64,000 bases of DNA from Megaleporinus macrocephalus. Lineage: Eukaryota; Chordata; Actinopteri; Characiformes; Anostomidae. Under the pieces are notes generated by a model. The model was not told the DNA's origin. It saw nothing but the letters and a program-made list of their open reading frames with translations, and did no database searches. A program made the position numbers and the translations under genes. The stretch is taken from contig CM038703.1 of assembly GCA_021613375.1 (NCBI GenBank), positions 19,462,194 through 19,526,193 on the forward strand, read 5' to 3'. This document shows, one piece after another, positions 48,818 through 61,392 of this stretch (within the stretch, counting starts at the first letter, position 1; the number at the start of each line of letters is the position of its first letter).

Positions 48818-48980
48818 TCAACTTTCTTTTTGAAATGTTGCAGACCTGAAATACAGGAATAGATGTATATTCACAAATAAAATGTTGACCAGACAAAACA
48901 GTATCTTGAATTATGCAGTAAAATAAAAGTCAAAGTATTATTTGTATTATTTGCTGTGCCATCTTTTTTTGGAGTTTTAG
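48818..48980 (+). mobile_element. Tc1-like right end (family of 37715-39355)
   Basis: The words TTGCAGACCTGAAATACAGG, AATAGATGTATATTCACAAA, AATGTTGACCAGACAAAAC and a worn TTTTTTTGGAG end match the 3' end of the element at 37.7-39.4 kb. It is a solo end fragment. Confidence 0.65.
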
Positions 48981-49989
48981 TTAAGATAAGTCAGACAGGC
49001 TGAAGAGTATTTTGCTCCAAACGATTTCCAGAATTTTTGTTGGTTTCTGTTAATTAACTAGTTATTTTTCTCATAAAATAACTTTTTTTTCTCAAATATT
49101 TCTCTCTGTGAACTAATATTTTAATGTGAAAAAAAAAGTTTGAATGCATTTTACATGCTGTTGTTATTCTTTTCGTTATGGTGTTTTGTGTTCAGGTTCA
49201 ACAGTTCAGTCTGAATGACAGAATAATAAAACATGCATTAAACTATTAGTAGTGAGTCCTCAGAAATGGTAGACTCTAGTCTTATCCATGTACAAAACAG
49301 TCCTTTTAATATAATTGACTTGTTTTAATTGATATGAGCTGCTTACACAAAGAAGAATGTTTAATTTAAGTGAATCTAACTACTTCAAGAATAAGCTGAA
49401 CTTGAAAAGTAGAATAATGCCAGTTCAGTGGAGACTGATTACGATTATTATAGGCTAATTGAGTTAACCTTACTGAAATGAACTGAAAACGTAACTTAGA
49501 TATCTACTTACATTATAATGCAGTAATTTAAGTCTGATGCTTGATGCAGTAAGTTTACCATATTTTTAATTTACAGTGTAGTCTAGTCTCAAGTACAGAC
49601 ACTGAGATGCTAACTTTGTCTCTTTGCTCTTTCTGACATTACTGCCCTCCTGTCCGGCCAAATACTGTTGGAAGACTGACCACCAGGTCCTCCTCCTCAA
49701 CTAACACCAAGCAGTTCTCATCTGCCTCTACCTTCTCAGTTTCTTAAGCTTTTGCTTTCCAGTCTCCAAACAGAGATTCTCCTACTTTAGTTTTTAAATT
49801 TGGCTTAATAAGGTGTAAATACTGTTGGATCAGAGGAGGACAGTGTAATGTGCAATGACTTTCCTACTTCTAAAACTCTTACTGCTGTATACAGTATATC
49901 TGTACTTAATATTATAGACACAGTCACTTTACATTTTATTATTCTATTGTATTATATGACTTATAAATGTGTACATACTACAAATTTCT
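48981..49989. other. Anonymous AT-rich DNA
   Basis: Nothing was recognised apart from T and A runs near 49083 and 49130. Confidence 0.4.
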
Positions 49990-50086
49990 TTTTTGTTGTA
50001 AATTATTATTAGAGTGTATATTCTTCTTCTGCTACTGTAAAAACTGCAATTTCCCCCTGGGATCAATAAAGTATTTCTGATTCTGA
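49990..50086 (+). mobile_element. LINE-type 3' end, GGGATCAATAAAGTATTTCTGATTCTGA type
   Basis: GCAATTTCCCCCTGGGATCA, ATAAAGTATTTCTGATTCTG is the well-known terminal sequence of a fish LINE/SINE 3' end. The rest is lost in AT-rich sequence upstream. It abuts the next repeat directly. Confidence 0.55.
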
Positions 50087-50290
50087 CAGGTCTCCCCTTG
50101 TGAGTCTTGGTTCCTCTCAAGGTTTTTTCCACTAGCCGTGAGGGAGTTTTTTCTTGCCACCCTCGCCTATGGCTTGCTCACAGGGGGATATATGCTGTGA
50201 CTTCATGTTTTCATGTTTTCAAACTTCTGTAAAGCTGCTTGTGACACCATTGTTGTAAACAGTGCTATACAAATAAACTTGACTTGACTA
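50087..50290 (-). repeat. Interspersed fish repeat (same as 11207-11470, inverted)
   Basis: The reverse complement begins GTCAAGTCAAGTTTATTTGT and contains CAATGGTGTCACAAGCAGCT, TTACAGAAG, then GAACCAAGACTCACAAGGGG, in the same order as 11212-11430. It is better preserved than that copy. Confidence 0.75.
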
Positions 50291-53200
50291 GACTGAGCTT
50301 TTTGTCAGTCTGGAAGCAAGTAGCACACAGTACCCATCAGAACAAAGCCTACAAAATCCTTCCTAACTCCCTTTTGCGGCAAGCAATCCAGCTCAACAAT
50401 ACTTTACCTCAGCAGGATGAAGCAATGTCACTACCACCAATCAATCTATTTATGATCTGATAATGACCATAACTTGGAGGGATTGCTTCCCCTCGGCCAG
50501 CAGTAGCCGCAACATTTAATCATATCTTTTCACGCTGGAAATTAAACACATCCTGTTTTAACTAATTCAGCAGCCCTGTTAGAAGAAGCAAAGCTTGGTA
50601 TTTATTTTATCTTGCTATCTAGATTATTGCTACATATGTATCCTCAATGAAAAGCCGTAGGGTTGTGTCGCCTGTGATGGTGTGATTGCATTCTGGGTAA
50701 GTGTATTTGACATCGGCTAAACAAGGAATTTCACTGATTTTCTGTATTTTTGCATAAATCAGTTGTTTACATTGAAACAAAATCTTTTATGTGTTTTAGA
50801 GACACTGGATCAAAATTATTCCCAATGATGGGTGTAAGAACCAACTGTCTGAATCATTTAATGTCAATTTAAACTGTCTCATGGTAAGATTTTACACAGA
50901 ATGATTATGAATGTGTTGCCTGATGCCTGAGAGCTTGTTTATATAATTTATGATAGTTTGTCTTGCAGGGTGTCTACGGGCAAAATAGTACTCAAAGAAA
51001 ATCTTTTACATAATTTCTAACACAGCTTACCTACCCTTGGGGTAACTTAGGGGAACATTGTGTATACTTGATGTTTGGCCATTGCTTAACCCCAAAACTT
51101 GAAAAGGCCAGTACTTATGTCAACCACCCTTTCTTGTCACTGATTACATGCAGCATTCTGAGTGATCTATATTGCATATGCATTGAGGATTTCTTATGAC
51201 GCACATACAGTAAAAATTCAAAATCTAAATTATAAAACACTAAAAAGAGAGCTGGTTTGCTTCAAATAAAGAATTACTCCCCATAGTTGATATATGAAGT
51301 GTGATGCTATCACAGCTATGTGGGAAGGGTTTGAAGTCACTGTCCTAGTTATCTTCTCCTACATCACAATTGTATGAATGAGATTAAGAGGTTTTCTTTA
51401 GGGCATTAACAATGTATTACAAGTAAGCTCAATGTTTAACTTTTCAGCAATGTTTTTAAAACCAATCTTATATTATCACTTCATTTGTATTGATAGGCAT
51501 CCATACATTTCTTACACTATCAAAAAAAAGACAAACCCAGCAACTTTCTTGACAGAGATTAATTCAGTGTGCTATCGCATGTTTCATTAGGTTTGATGTA
51601 TTACTAGAAATGCCAATTACCAGTATACAGCATCTGGCACAATCATGTACACTAAAAAAAACTTTACTTGAACCTAATTCCATTATGGAAAGTATTTCCG
51701 CATAATTAAATAGCTCTCTGTCAAAATAAGATGATTTTGTTGAGCCAACTTATTTTTAATTAAACTGGCTAAACGTAATATACTATCGCATTCACAGCTC
51801 AAATTATTACAGAACACTTAACTTGATTTATCTGTGAGGACTTTATTTAAATCCTCAGAAGTTTTTGTTTGGTCTATAATATATGTATATACATACATTT
51901 TAGTATATACATGTATAAAACTGTTGACTCCTGGCATCATCTATTAGCATACTGTTTTACTCACCATTACCCTGTTATACCTTCCACAGTGTAAATTTTT
52001 CTTATACTTCAAAGTTAATAGCCTAGCTACATTGCTGTTGGCTGTAAGAGCAAGCGTGCAGCATCAGTCCTGCGGGAACTTCTCTAGGATGCTGTTCTTG
52101 TTTGATTGTGTGATTCACCCCACACCGATACATCACATCTAATCAGTTGCCGTTTGTCTTTTAACAAGTCTTCAGTTTGAGTTAATAGAACTATATTAAC
52201 CGAATTGGGTGAAGATGGATTTCCCTTTGTGAGGGCAACTTGCACGTACAGCCATCAGAAATGCCATCATTGACCTCGGAATATGTAAAAGACATACACA
52301 ATGGAAAGTATGCCCAGTGTTGCTGCTGGATGTAATAAAAAGAAACCAATGTCTGGTTTAATCAGCTTTATAGTCAGTAACACACAAGTGGACCAAATGT
52401 GGTTGACAGATTTCAGTTTCCTGGTCTGATGTTGGTGCTATTGACAGTATTGATAGACTATGCTTCTTGATCCCACCTAGTTCATTGACATCTACCATCC
52501 AGCTTTTGCAGTATTAGATATGCTGTGTTACATTGCTGTTACTATTTTTTCAGTACCATCTACACAGCACACATACAGCTGGTTAATGTCTGAATCCTCT
52601 CACTCAAGTCCCCATTTTGCAGTACTGTATAGTGTAGAGCAGCTGTGTGGGTGATATGCACTCGCACATACTCGAGTTGCATGTTGACTGACTAGCAACT
52701 GAACTTAGGTCATGCGTCTTCAAATAAAGACCTTTCTTGCTTTAGTTCTCATGGATAGAAGCAGCAAAATAACTTCAAATGGCTTGTATGTGGTTTGAAT
52801 TTCAAACACACCAGCTAGAACACTAGTTGAAGTTATGTCAGCTAATCTATCTTAAGTTTTAAGTTACAGGTCATATTCCCTTCAAACTTAATACAACTTT
52901 GACTGGATTACCTAGAATATTATTTACTATAGACTATACAACAATTTCAAGTTTGTTTTATTTCCTTCCATCAAACACCATATGGAGCTATTACATTTAG
53001 TTAAAATAGTACAAAAATAAACAGATGCTGAAAATGAGTAATTATATTTTAAGCATTACACAGTTTTTGTTGCCTCTGTGGCAATGTTTTTCAAATGTGT
53101 TGCTTGTATCAAAAAGAAATGAGCATATATACAATAAATAATTGCTACAAATAAATTAACAATGTTTAAATGTCCCACTTTCAATATTTAATATGTGTTC

Positions 53201-53316
53201 TACATTCTAATGTGAATAAAATATGGGTCTATGTGATTTAAAATTTATTGCATTCTTTTTTTCATTTACATTTATTCATTTGTGTTTACATTTGTTTATT
53301 TACACAGTGTCCCATC
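50291..53316. other. Anonymous non-coding DNA
   Basis: 3 kb without any supported gene or clear transposon. A near-palindromic TATATGTATATACATA word lies near 51880. Long open frames are absent, and the sequence is rich in A and T. Confidence 0.4.
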
Positions 53317-53605
53317 TTTACTTTTAATGTAAGTCAATGGAACCAGACGTTTTTCTGAGCTATTCTGTAGCATTTCTTTTGGTTCATTAACCATGACATT
53401 TTCACAAAATGTAAAGAGCAGGTCATTTGTTCAAATGATGCAGGAAAATAAATATCACCAAAAATAGAGATACATGTTTTTCTTTGGACAGCAACAATAT
53501 ATTTACATTGTCACTGTCCAAAGAAAAACATGGATCTCCATTTGTCTCAATTTTCAGTTTTCTACATTATTTAAGCACAGCTAATGCCTTTCACCTTGTG
53601 TAAAA
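53317..53605. mobile_element. MITE family 1 arranged as a head-to-head palindrome
   Basis: 53317-53491 is the MITE without its left end (TTTTAATGTAAGTCAATGGA... GAGATACATGTTTTTCTTTG, GACAG). After 22 bases, 53514-53605 repeats the right half inverted: CTGTCCAAAGAAAAACATGG, ATCTC, then CAGTTTTCTACATTATTTAA and ACCTTGTGTAAAA. The 25-bp inner arms differ at one position. Confidence 0.7.
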
Positions 53606-55019
53606 GTTTAATAAATAATAGATTAATATATATGCTTTAAAACTGGTTGTAATATAGTCACTTTACATTAACTTTACATTTTATAAACGTACCGTTTTCT
53701 ACTTTACACTTTTCTTAAAAGGTGTCATGTGCATAAGAACAACAAGATATCTTTAGATCTGTAAGATGCAAATCTCTGTTTATGGTAGGTGTGTTTTATG
53801 GCTTCATATTTACCGTTTATTCCTGCAGAATGAAGGCCTAAATAGAGAGAAGCAATGTTTTTCCACATATTTGAGATAAACATGGCAGGTACAACTCCTA
53901 AAATGCATAGTCCAGTGCTTTCAGTGGCATATTAACAGTGTTCAGTGTCAGCAGTGTAGTGCTGTCTGCTTCACCTATGTATGCATACCGGGGCTAATTA
54001 ACCTTTATGTAAGGAGTGTGTTTATTAACAAGGTTTTTTCATGGTTTGTGGCTAAAGGGTAACTTTGTGGTTGTCCCTTGTGCATAAATTTTATATCATG
54101 ATCATGTATTTTTATGACAGTGTTATAAATTGTAGGTATGCCTTGGGTTACACTAACTTTTCAGATATTTCGTGAATTACAAATACACTTGTTATTACTA
54201 TCGAAAACAAAGGCCCACCATGTTTTTGACAAATGGGAGGCGTGGTGTCATTATTCAACACACTAATAAAGTGGCCTGGTGTCATTCTGAACCCTGCCCT
54301 GCCCTATGCACACTGTGTTGCTGATGCTTAGTTCCAGTCTTTCATAGCACCCCTACTGTTTCTTTGCCTGTGGCCATCCACAGCCAAGCTAATGAAATGA
54401 ATGTGCCTCATATCATAAGCATAACTGTTTCCATAACTGTTGAAGTTCCTCCATTTAATGCACAGTAAAGTTTCTTGAGTGCTAATAGCTCCCCCTTGTT
54501 AACTATATTCAGCTGGCTAAATTGAAATGAGCAGCAGTTTACAAGCCAGAGGTGCATCCATGAGGTGGCTCACATGTATACAGCTATATAAAACACATTT
54601 ATTCAAGTGCAGGTTGTTTTATAGATGTTATGAGTTTAAATTTTAAAATAAAGCGGCAGACGAAATGGACCTCATGACAAAGGCAGCATCCAGAAAATCC
54701 AACTAAACATATGAAATCTCTAAAATAAGACGAGGGAAGTCTTGGGAAATTACATATCTAGTCTTTTTGCACCATCCCCGACGTGTCACAATAGCCAGAT
54801 TAATCAGAACATATACTGTACTAATAAACTAGACTGGTGAAACCATTTTGGTGGGCAAGTAGTAACTCCGGCGGTGTTGTAATTTAGCTCATCTGGTCAC
54901 AACTGCTAACAAAGAGCCAGCAAAATAGACCAGAAAGACCAGAGAAATTACCAAAACGATATGTGGACACTTCAAATGCAGTCTTCAGGAGAAGATAAAC
55001 TAGACAGGTGAACTGGATA
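53606..55019. other. Anonymous non-coding DNA
   Basis: No gene or transposon was recognised. Confidence 0.4.
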
Positions 55020-55252
55020 CATGCAAATATTACTGCTTTTTATTGCACATTTGCACTGCCGACTACATAACTGCATATTTGCACTACCAAAGTGGTCTAC
55101 ATTGTTTACACTGGTTAACTGCACTACTGTCATCACTCATTCACACTGTGAGATTTTTTCTATTTCTATTTTGTATATTCTATTTATTTTATTCTATTCT
55201 ATTTTTCCTTGCAGTTGTCCTGTTTTGTCTTATCTTGTGCATTAGTGGAATG
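55020..55252 (+). mobile_element. LINE-type 3' region ending in microsatellite
   Basis: TATTGCACATTTGCACTGCC, GACTACATAACTGCATATTT and TCTTATCTTGTGCATTAGTG, followed by CTATCTAT repeats, match the 3' untranslated type sequence of a fish LINE. No reverse transcriptase frame. The two overlapping plus-strand frames (55021-55477) are read-through of this repeat. Confidence 0.45.
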
Positions 55253-55318
55253 CTATCTATCTATCTATCTATCTATTTATCCATCCATCCATCCATCCAT
55301 CCTTCCATCTATCCATCT
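55253..55318. repeat. (CTAT)n(CCAT)n tetranucleotide microsatellite
   Basis: Six CTAT units pass into about nine CCAT units with a CCTT interruption. It probably grew from the tail of the preceding retroelement. Confidence 0.93.
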
Positions 55319-56690
55319 AGACCTGTATGGCTTGTATATCTCCAGATTTTAGAAATATCCAGTGTGGGAGATGTTACAGAAATTAATACGAGTGGCTTGG
55401 AAATCTTTGTGGAGCAGCACAGCACAGTTCTAAGTCCAAGACACACGTTAAAAAAGAAGATCCAGCTAAATGTGTAAGTCTCAAATGCAAAATCACTTTT
55501 GATCATATTGATCATTATCATTATAATAATTCACTTGCATTCCCAGTTCTCCAGATGTTATTATTGAATACTGTGAGCTCTCTTTGAATATCTTTTGCAC
55601 TCACAACCATCAGATATGTCCATTCAGGGAAGGGAACCAAAGTTCAACACTGCATAACATTCTTGCAGTTACACATTTCCATCACAGAGGTCTCCAGATC
55701 CCAACATCTTACATATAGCAACTTAAATAATTAACAGAAAAATAGTTACATAATGCAACATAGCTTTTTCTTCTTTTTTTGCTTGTGGTAACTGGAAGGA
55801 CAGTGAGCCAGTGCCTATAATAGATAAAATGGCCCTGAACAAGAATAATAATTTATTATTTCTCATAAGTCACTCATTATTCATCTTTAAAAAGGTTCAT
55901 AATTTCAGTTAAAGGATGTATGTAATGCAGTAATATTCCGCGAGTAAGATTATTATTTTTTTTTTTAGAAAGCATGAAAGCAACTGCAAAACCCAACACT
56001 GCGCTTTCTAGTCGACTGTCAATGATAGTATGCAGAGCTAAGCTGTTGTGAGCCTTTGTGCCTTCATATTAAACTCATATTAAGTGAAGCATAGTCTTTA
56101 ATGTACACAATTAATTGGGATCGCTGATTGCCACTCTGCAGGTTAGAGAGAGCTAATCTAATCCTTGGCATCCATGATTCTGCGTTTAATTGTGTAGTAA
56201 TCATGCAAATAACTAATAACTCAAATCAAAAGAGAGCACGCTCAGATAATTATCGTTGTATATTATCATCATGTCTCATTTATTATATGGGCTTTGGCCT
56301 CATCTGCTTGTTGATCCAAAAGGAATCCTTTGAACAAGGGGGCTCTTGTAGAAGGATTCTGAGTGGGTCTATTCCCTGCAAGTGAGTGTTTCCACTTCTA
56401 CATCTTCGTGACATAAAGAACATGCGGGCCCTGCGGTTTTCGTGGGGGAAATATTTTAAATCAAACTTAAATGCTTCCAAACTTCCAGCGCACACATGAA
56501 AAAGCCTTGCAGGACGGGAGCTGTACTGGCGGACGGGCTATGCTTGACATTTACCGTGGATATTAACGCTTGGCCTCTATTATGCAAGCTCACAGCGTGT
56601 TTATTCTGCTGCTAGAGCGCTGTGGCAGGAGGCAGCATCTCCTCAGGCTCATGCTTGTTTTTCCGTGTCCGTTTGTGTCCTGTGTTCCAG
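55319..56690. other. Non-coding DNA upstream of a candidate exon
   Basis: The first kilobase is AT-rich and anonymous. From about 56100 it becomes repeat-free, balanced and conserved-looking. The last 40 bases form a good polypyrimidine tract ending TGTTCCAG. Confidence 0.35.
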
Positions 56691-56759
56691 GCCTGGATCC
56701 CCTCTGAAAGCCCCAAAGATGAGGCCGGACAGCACGCCGTAGTCTCTGACCTCTCTCAG
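56691..56759 (+). CDS. Candidate 69-bp internal exon, protein not recognised
   Basis: The segment is preceded by GTTTGTGTCCTGTGTTCCAG, a strong acceptor, and ends CAG directly before GTAAGC, a near-consensus donor. Its length is divisible by three. Only one of three frames is open: it reads AWIPSESPKDEAGQ followed by HAVVSDLSQ, and the other two hit stops. The peptide is acidic and polar, as in disordered linker exons. It lies in about 1.4 kb of repeat-free, GC-richer DNA. No other exon of the same gene is visible, so it would sit in very large introns, be an alternative exon or belong to a non-coding RNA. Chance cannot be excluded from one exon alone. Confidence 0.35.
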
Positions 56760-58120
56760 GTAAGCACTGCCCACTGCAAGGTCACCCTGCATTGTGTTTA
56801 CCTTCAGCCTCTCCAAGCTAACTGCGGGGAAACAGACCCATGTGCCATGCCGAATAAACTCGACCATAGCAAAAACGCACCGGCGTAATAACTCATTACC
56901 CGAGGCTGAGCAGAACTCTGACGAGCATGCCTCGCCGACAGTGGTAGAAACTGCAGCTGAAAACGCACAGCTCTTGTCTAAAGGTGTCCTCATGCCAGCT
57001 GCCCTGATGCTGTCTGAACGGCAACAGCATGTGCACTCGCTGCGCCGAGCCGGGCAAGCCACAATTTTTCAGATGACTCCGCTCGCCACGAATCACTCAT
57101 GTGTCAAAAGCCTCTCTGTTCAGCCCTCCCCCGAGATCGCGGGCAGGTGGCGTTCGATCCAAACCAGGTAAACCACAGCGCAGTTCATAAACACGACTGT
57201 GAGACCAGCGGCTGAAAATCTGTTATTGTTAAAAAGGTGACATCAAGTCAGCGCAAAGGTCAGCGGGGCCAGCTGACGAGCAGCCATATTTGCCAGAGCG
57301 TGACCGAGAAGCCATGCATGGACGCACTCTGCATTGGCCGTTGTTTGGCTAATGATAGGCACTATTACTCGTGTCGTTGTATCCGAAGCACAGCTGGCCA
57401 CTGGAATATCACTGTTGTCAGTAAAAACAAAGGCCATGATATATTCCCATTATTTCTACATTGCACATTCCAAACAGCTAAACTTGATGTGCTGCCAGGG
57501 CAGCTTTGTCCTTAATGAGGCAGATAAGCCCCACTGGTTGATGCTTGTCCATCTGAAAAATGGGTCCAAATCAGTGAAACAAAACATGCCAGAGGAATGG
57601 TGTTTGAGTTAATAGAAGAAATTAAATGACCTTGCAGAAAGAACATTAAGTTGAATTTTGGGTTCCATCACTGAAAAAAGGGATGCAACACATTTCTATT
57701 CCGAATTGAAAGGCCACACTTGCCTGATAAGCAGCAATACTGAGTCAAGAGAGGAAAATTAAGCTAAATTATGATGCTTGTCTGCTGCTGCAAGTCATCC
57801 TATAAAGCCTAAAATAAGTAATAATAATAAATCTGAGGCAAAGGTTCAGGCTTGCAGGACCACATCATGCATTAACATATCACATGCAGGACATAGCCAG
57901 GGTCAAAAAGGAGGAGAAGGTCTGGCTTGATGTTTAGGTCTGAAATGCAAAATTAAAACTATCATTCACTCACGTCCTTGGCCAAGTTTTGAGTTCTCTT
58001 TGAATATTTTTAAACACACAATCTTCAAATTCATCCAGTCAGGGAAGGGGTTCAGAACACAATTCATACTACATCGTGTAGCTTTAAGATTTCTGTTACT
58101 GTAGTAATACATGAAGTGAA
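56760..58120. other. Conserved-looking then anonymous DNA
   Basis: 56760-57500 is repeat-free and GC-richer than its surroundings, with dense overlapping chance frames on both strands (up to 137 codons) as expected from few stop codons. Beyond 57600 it is anonymous. Confidence 0.35.
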
Positions 58121-58440
58121 ATCCATCCATTATCTTCCACTTTATCCTGCTAGTCGGGGTCATGGGAGGGCTGGAGCCAATCCCAACATCATTGGGCAAA
58201 GGCGGGGTACACCATGGACAAATCACCAGTCCATCACATGGCCAACATTCACTCACGCACTCACAACTATGGGCAAATTAGAGCAACCAATTAACCTAAC
58301 ATGCATGCCTTTGGAATGTGGAAGGAAACTGGAGTACCTGGAGGAAACCCACTCAAACACGGGGAGAACATGCACACTCCACACAGAACGACCCGGACCC
58401 GGGAATCCACCCCGGATCATCTTGCTGTGAGGCGCATGAA
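58121..58440 (-). mobile_element. tRNA-derived SINE, inverted and 5'-truncated
   Basis: The reverse complement has GCCTCACAGCAAGATGATCC, GGAGTGTGCATGTTCTCCCC, CAAAGGCATGCATGTTAGGT and ends with a GATAATGGATGGAT tail, the same order as 17881-18200. The 5' box A part of the tRNA-like head is missing. It faces the opposite way to the first copy. Confidence 0.75.
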
Positions 58441-58730
58441 GTGAGATGATGGATAAATTAACAGTAGCAGTAAATTAGTATTTACCTTAAGTAATACATT
58501 TGAGCCACTTTGTTGTAGATTCACATTCGTAATTTGAAAATGATTCTGCATTGGCTCGGCTACATCATGAGCCAACGCAATAAATTAGTAAAAAAAAATA
58601 ATTGTAAAAATAAATGAATTTAATAGTTTATCTGATAAACTATTTCAAATTTGCTAGCTCACAGGCTCTCACAATAAAACTTCAGCAGACCTTATACATA
58701 CATCATTCTCAAACAACAAGTTAAGCAGAA

Positions 58731-59020
58731 AGTAGAAAAAGAACAGAGTATGAATTATGTTCCTCATGTATTCCTTGTGTATCCTCCCTCTATATTCCTC
58801 CTGACGTCATGAAAAAGACCAGTAGAAAAAGAACAGAGTATGACTTATGTTCCTCATGTATTCCTTGTGTATCCTCCCTGTATATTCCTCCTGACGTCAT
58901 GAAAAAGACCAGTAGAAAAAGAACAGAGTATGAATAGTTCATGACGTCAGGAGGAATATAGAGGGAGGATACACAAGGAATACATGAGGAACATAATTCA
59001 TACTCTGTTCTTTTTCTACT
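58731..59020. repeat. Two tandem 90-bp units plus perfect inverted copy
   Basis: A 90-bp unit starting AGTAGAAAAAGAACAGAGTA occupies 58731-58820 and again 58821-58910 with two substitutions. A third start (58911-58934) follows. Then 58938-59020 is the exact reverse complement of 58731-58813. Each copy contains TGACGTCA (58802, 58892, 58942), the palindromic cAMP-response-element core. The 83-bp arms and about 124-base spacer could form a long hairpin. No coding content. Confidence 0.93.
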
Positions 59021-59582
59021 GGTGATCTTGAGTTGGGCACTGCTGTGCTGTCATGGACTTTCAGGACTGTATCTTTTAAGCTTAACTGAGCTTTTTCTAC
59101 ATGACTGTTTCTGCTCTGCTGTGCTTATTGAAAAGGATTTCACTATAAATGAATTCAAGTAAATGTAAAAGTATTTTGGTAAGTATATTTAATTGGTAAG
59201 ACTTTCTGTTAAATGTTACAGATTACTGGATAGTTAATGATTACTTGGCAATTAGTAATTAAGTACACTTACATGTTATGTTAGCCTTGTTATTGTTTTA
59301 TTTACACTCAAATTAACTGTGCACTTATTATCACACTGCTAGTGAAGTGTACGGAAGGATGTGGAAGCAATATAAGCAAGTATGTATTATTCTCATTCAT
59401 TATCTGTTAATGCATCTAGTGATTTATTGTTATCATCTAATCACTGCTTACTGTTTACTGCAAATTATGCTACAGTTAATATGCTTCAGGTAATAACTCT
59501 AATAGTACATATATTATTTACATTGTTTATTCTAAATGACTATACACAATACAGTAAATCATTTTAAAAAAAATTATATATA

Positions 59583-59623
<41 letters not shown>

Positions 59624-60138
59624 TTGTAATCCTTAATATGAAGTATTATCATTTAATTCTACTACAAACCTATACCAGGAAAAATATACCAAGTACATCA
59701 GCAGAGATTTATTTCTGGTCATAAAAACTTTCTTGGAAATAGTTTAATGTAGTATGTGATGTAGTACATGAACGCTGGATCTCAGTCACTATATGTTCCT
59801 AAGTTTTTTTCTTAGATTTGTTCTTGAGAAAAGTCCTAAGAATACTTAGATTTATATGTCAAGCCATATAATGTTTTGCACGCTTGGGTGCATAAATTCT
59901 GGTCTTACCAAAAAACAAATCCCACGTAGGTGAACATTAGATTGTTTGTGAGAAAAAGTGGGTTTTAAGAAGTCAATTCTTCTAAAAGAACTCTTGGTGA
60001 ATGAGGATCATTGTTAAAATATGAAATTGTACTATTCCCCAGACCATGCAGTTCATATATGCAAAACAGCCTGTTTTGAAGTCGGCATTCAAAAAAAGGA
60101 AAAAACCCCACAAAAACCAATATTTCACATATAACCTC
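59021..60138. other. Anonymous AT-rich DNA with a TA tract
   Basis: Nothing supported besides the TA microsatellite listed next. The frame at 59536-59724 is a YIYIYI artefact. Confidence 0.4.
59574..59619. repeat. (TA)n microsatellite
   Basis: A TA tract with one AATTA interruption near its start. Confidence 0.95.
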
Positions 60139-61392
60139 CAGTGTTCATTAACACAAATTTAGTTTTTAGTCTTTTGACTAAATATCATTTAGTTTTGGTC
60201 ATAATTATGTCATCTGTATTGTTTTTAGTTTTAGTCGACTAATTATCCTAAGAATATAGTCTAGACTAAATCTACAGTCGATTTAGTCCATTAAAATATA
60301 AAGCGTGTAAAATGTAAATGCTTTTTATTCTGTTTACCCGAAATGAAACATTTATTAACCAGTTCTGGAATGTTATTCATATTCGAAAGACCAATACACA
60401 CACAAACAGATTTAACAAACAACATCTGAGGTCTTCTGTAACTGCAAAGTGAATAAAAGAAAACTTATGCTAGTGCTGTCAATCTAATTAAATTACATGC
60501 TCTGTGATCAACTAATCCACATCACTTTTTGCCATAAAAGTGTTTTTAATTTTGTGCAATTCAAATAAATTTTAGCATAACAGTAAATCAGTGAATAAAT
60601 ACCTGCCACAACTCCAGATCACAGTGTTTACTAGACACACACACTGTACATTATGTGCACTAAGAAATTGTAAATAAAACTAGCTAATCTGTTTCATGCA
60701 CGGTCTAGTGTGTACAGAGAGATTTGGGTTGGAGTTAGCTAGCTAGCTTGGTCCAGACACACTTCCCTGCTTATATAGCGTTTCACCTGCTTCCCACACA
60801 CCTGATCCAACTAACATTAACACCACCTTACTGACTTAATACAAGCGTTTACAGCAGGACATGCTTTAAACTGTACAGGCCAGGGTGCTTTCAGGACTAG
60901 GATTAAGAAAGGCTAAAATAGCGTTAGCAGTTAACGGTAAAGCTAGCTAAAGGTGGTCCTGGGGGGCTGATGTCCAGTGTGGTGTGGTGATTTTCTGCTT
61001 AACTCTCTTTCTCTCTGCTGACACTGTCTAGATAACGTTCCATCATGAGTACCGACAGTTTACAGTCTCGTATGGTCTTTCCGGGTTTAGACCAAATTTG
61101 TGTAAGTGTGCGTTTCATTGATGGCTAGACGTCTTGTCCCGCCTCTCCATTTATGCCAAAGTAGATTGGATGTTTTTCTAACTGGTCCCTGCCTTTCACA
61201 AAACTTAATCAGTTCTGATTGGATGTTGTCCCTGCCAAACATTTACGTCTCGCTTTTATTTGTTGACTAAAGTGTCAATCAATTTCAACATAGTTTTTAT
61301 CCTTTTATGTAATCTTGTCTTGTTTTCGTCATGAAAAAAGGTTTGCTGAGGAAAACTATGACGAAAATAGTTCGTCAACGAAATTACCACTG
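60139..61392. mobile_element. Non-autonomous hAT-like element
   Basis: The left end is CAGTGTTCATTAACACAAAT and the right end, inverted, CAGTGGTAATTTCGTTGACG. Both are rich in TTTTAGTC/GACGAAAA words that pair across the element. The flanking 8-mers ATAACCTC and ATATCCAC agree at six of eight positions, as for an old hAT target duplication. The family is common in fish (recalled). About 1.25 kb, with no transposase frame. Confidence 0.65.

Noticed and set aside
55253..55318. Regularly spaced short repeats that might suggest a CRISPR-like array
   Set aside because: Simple four-base microsatellites without unique spacers, in an evidently eukaryotic genome.
56649..57062. 137-codon minus-strand open frame
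   Set aside because: Lies opposite the candidate exon in GC-richer DNA where stop codons are scarce; overlapping frames exist on both strands and no domain is visible.
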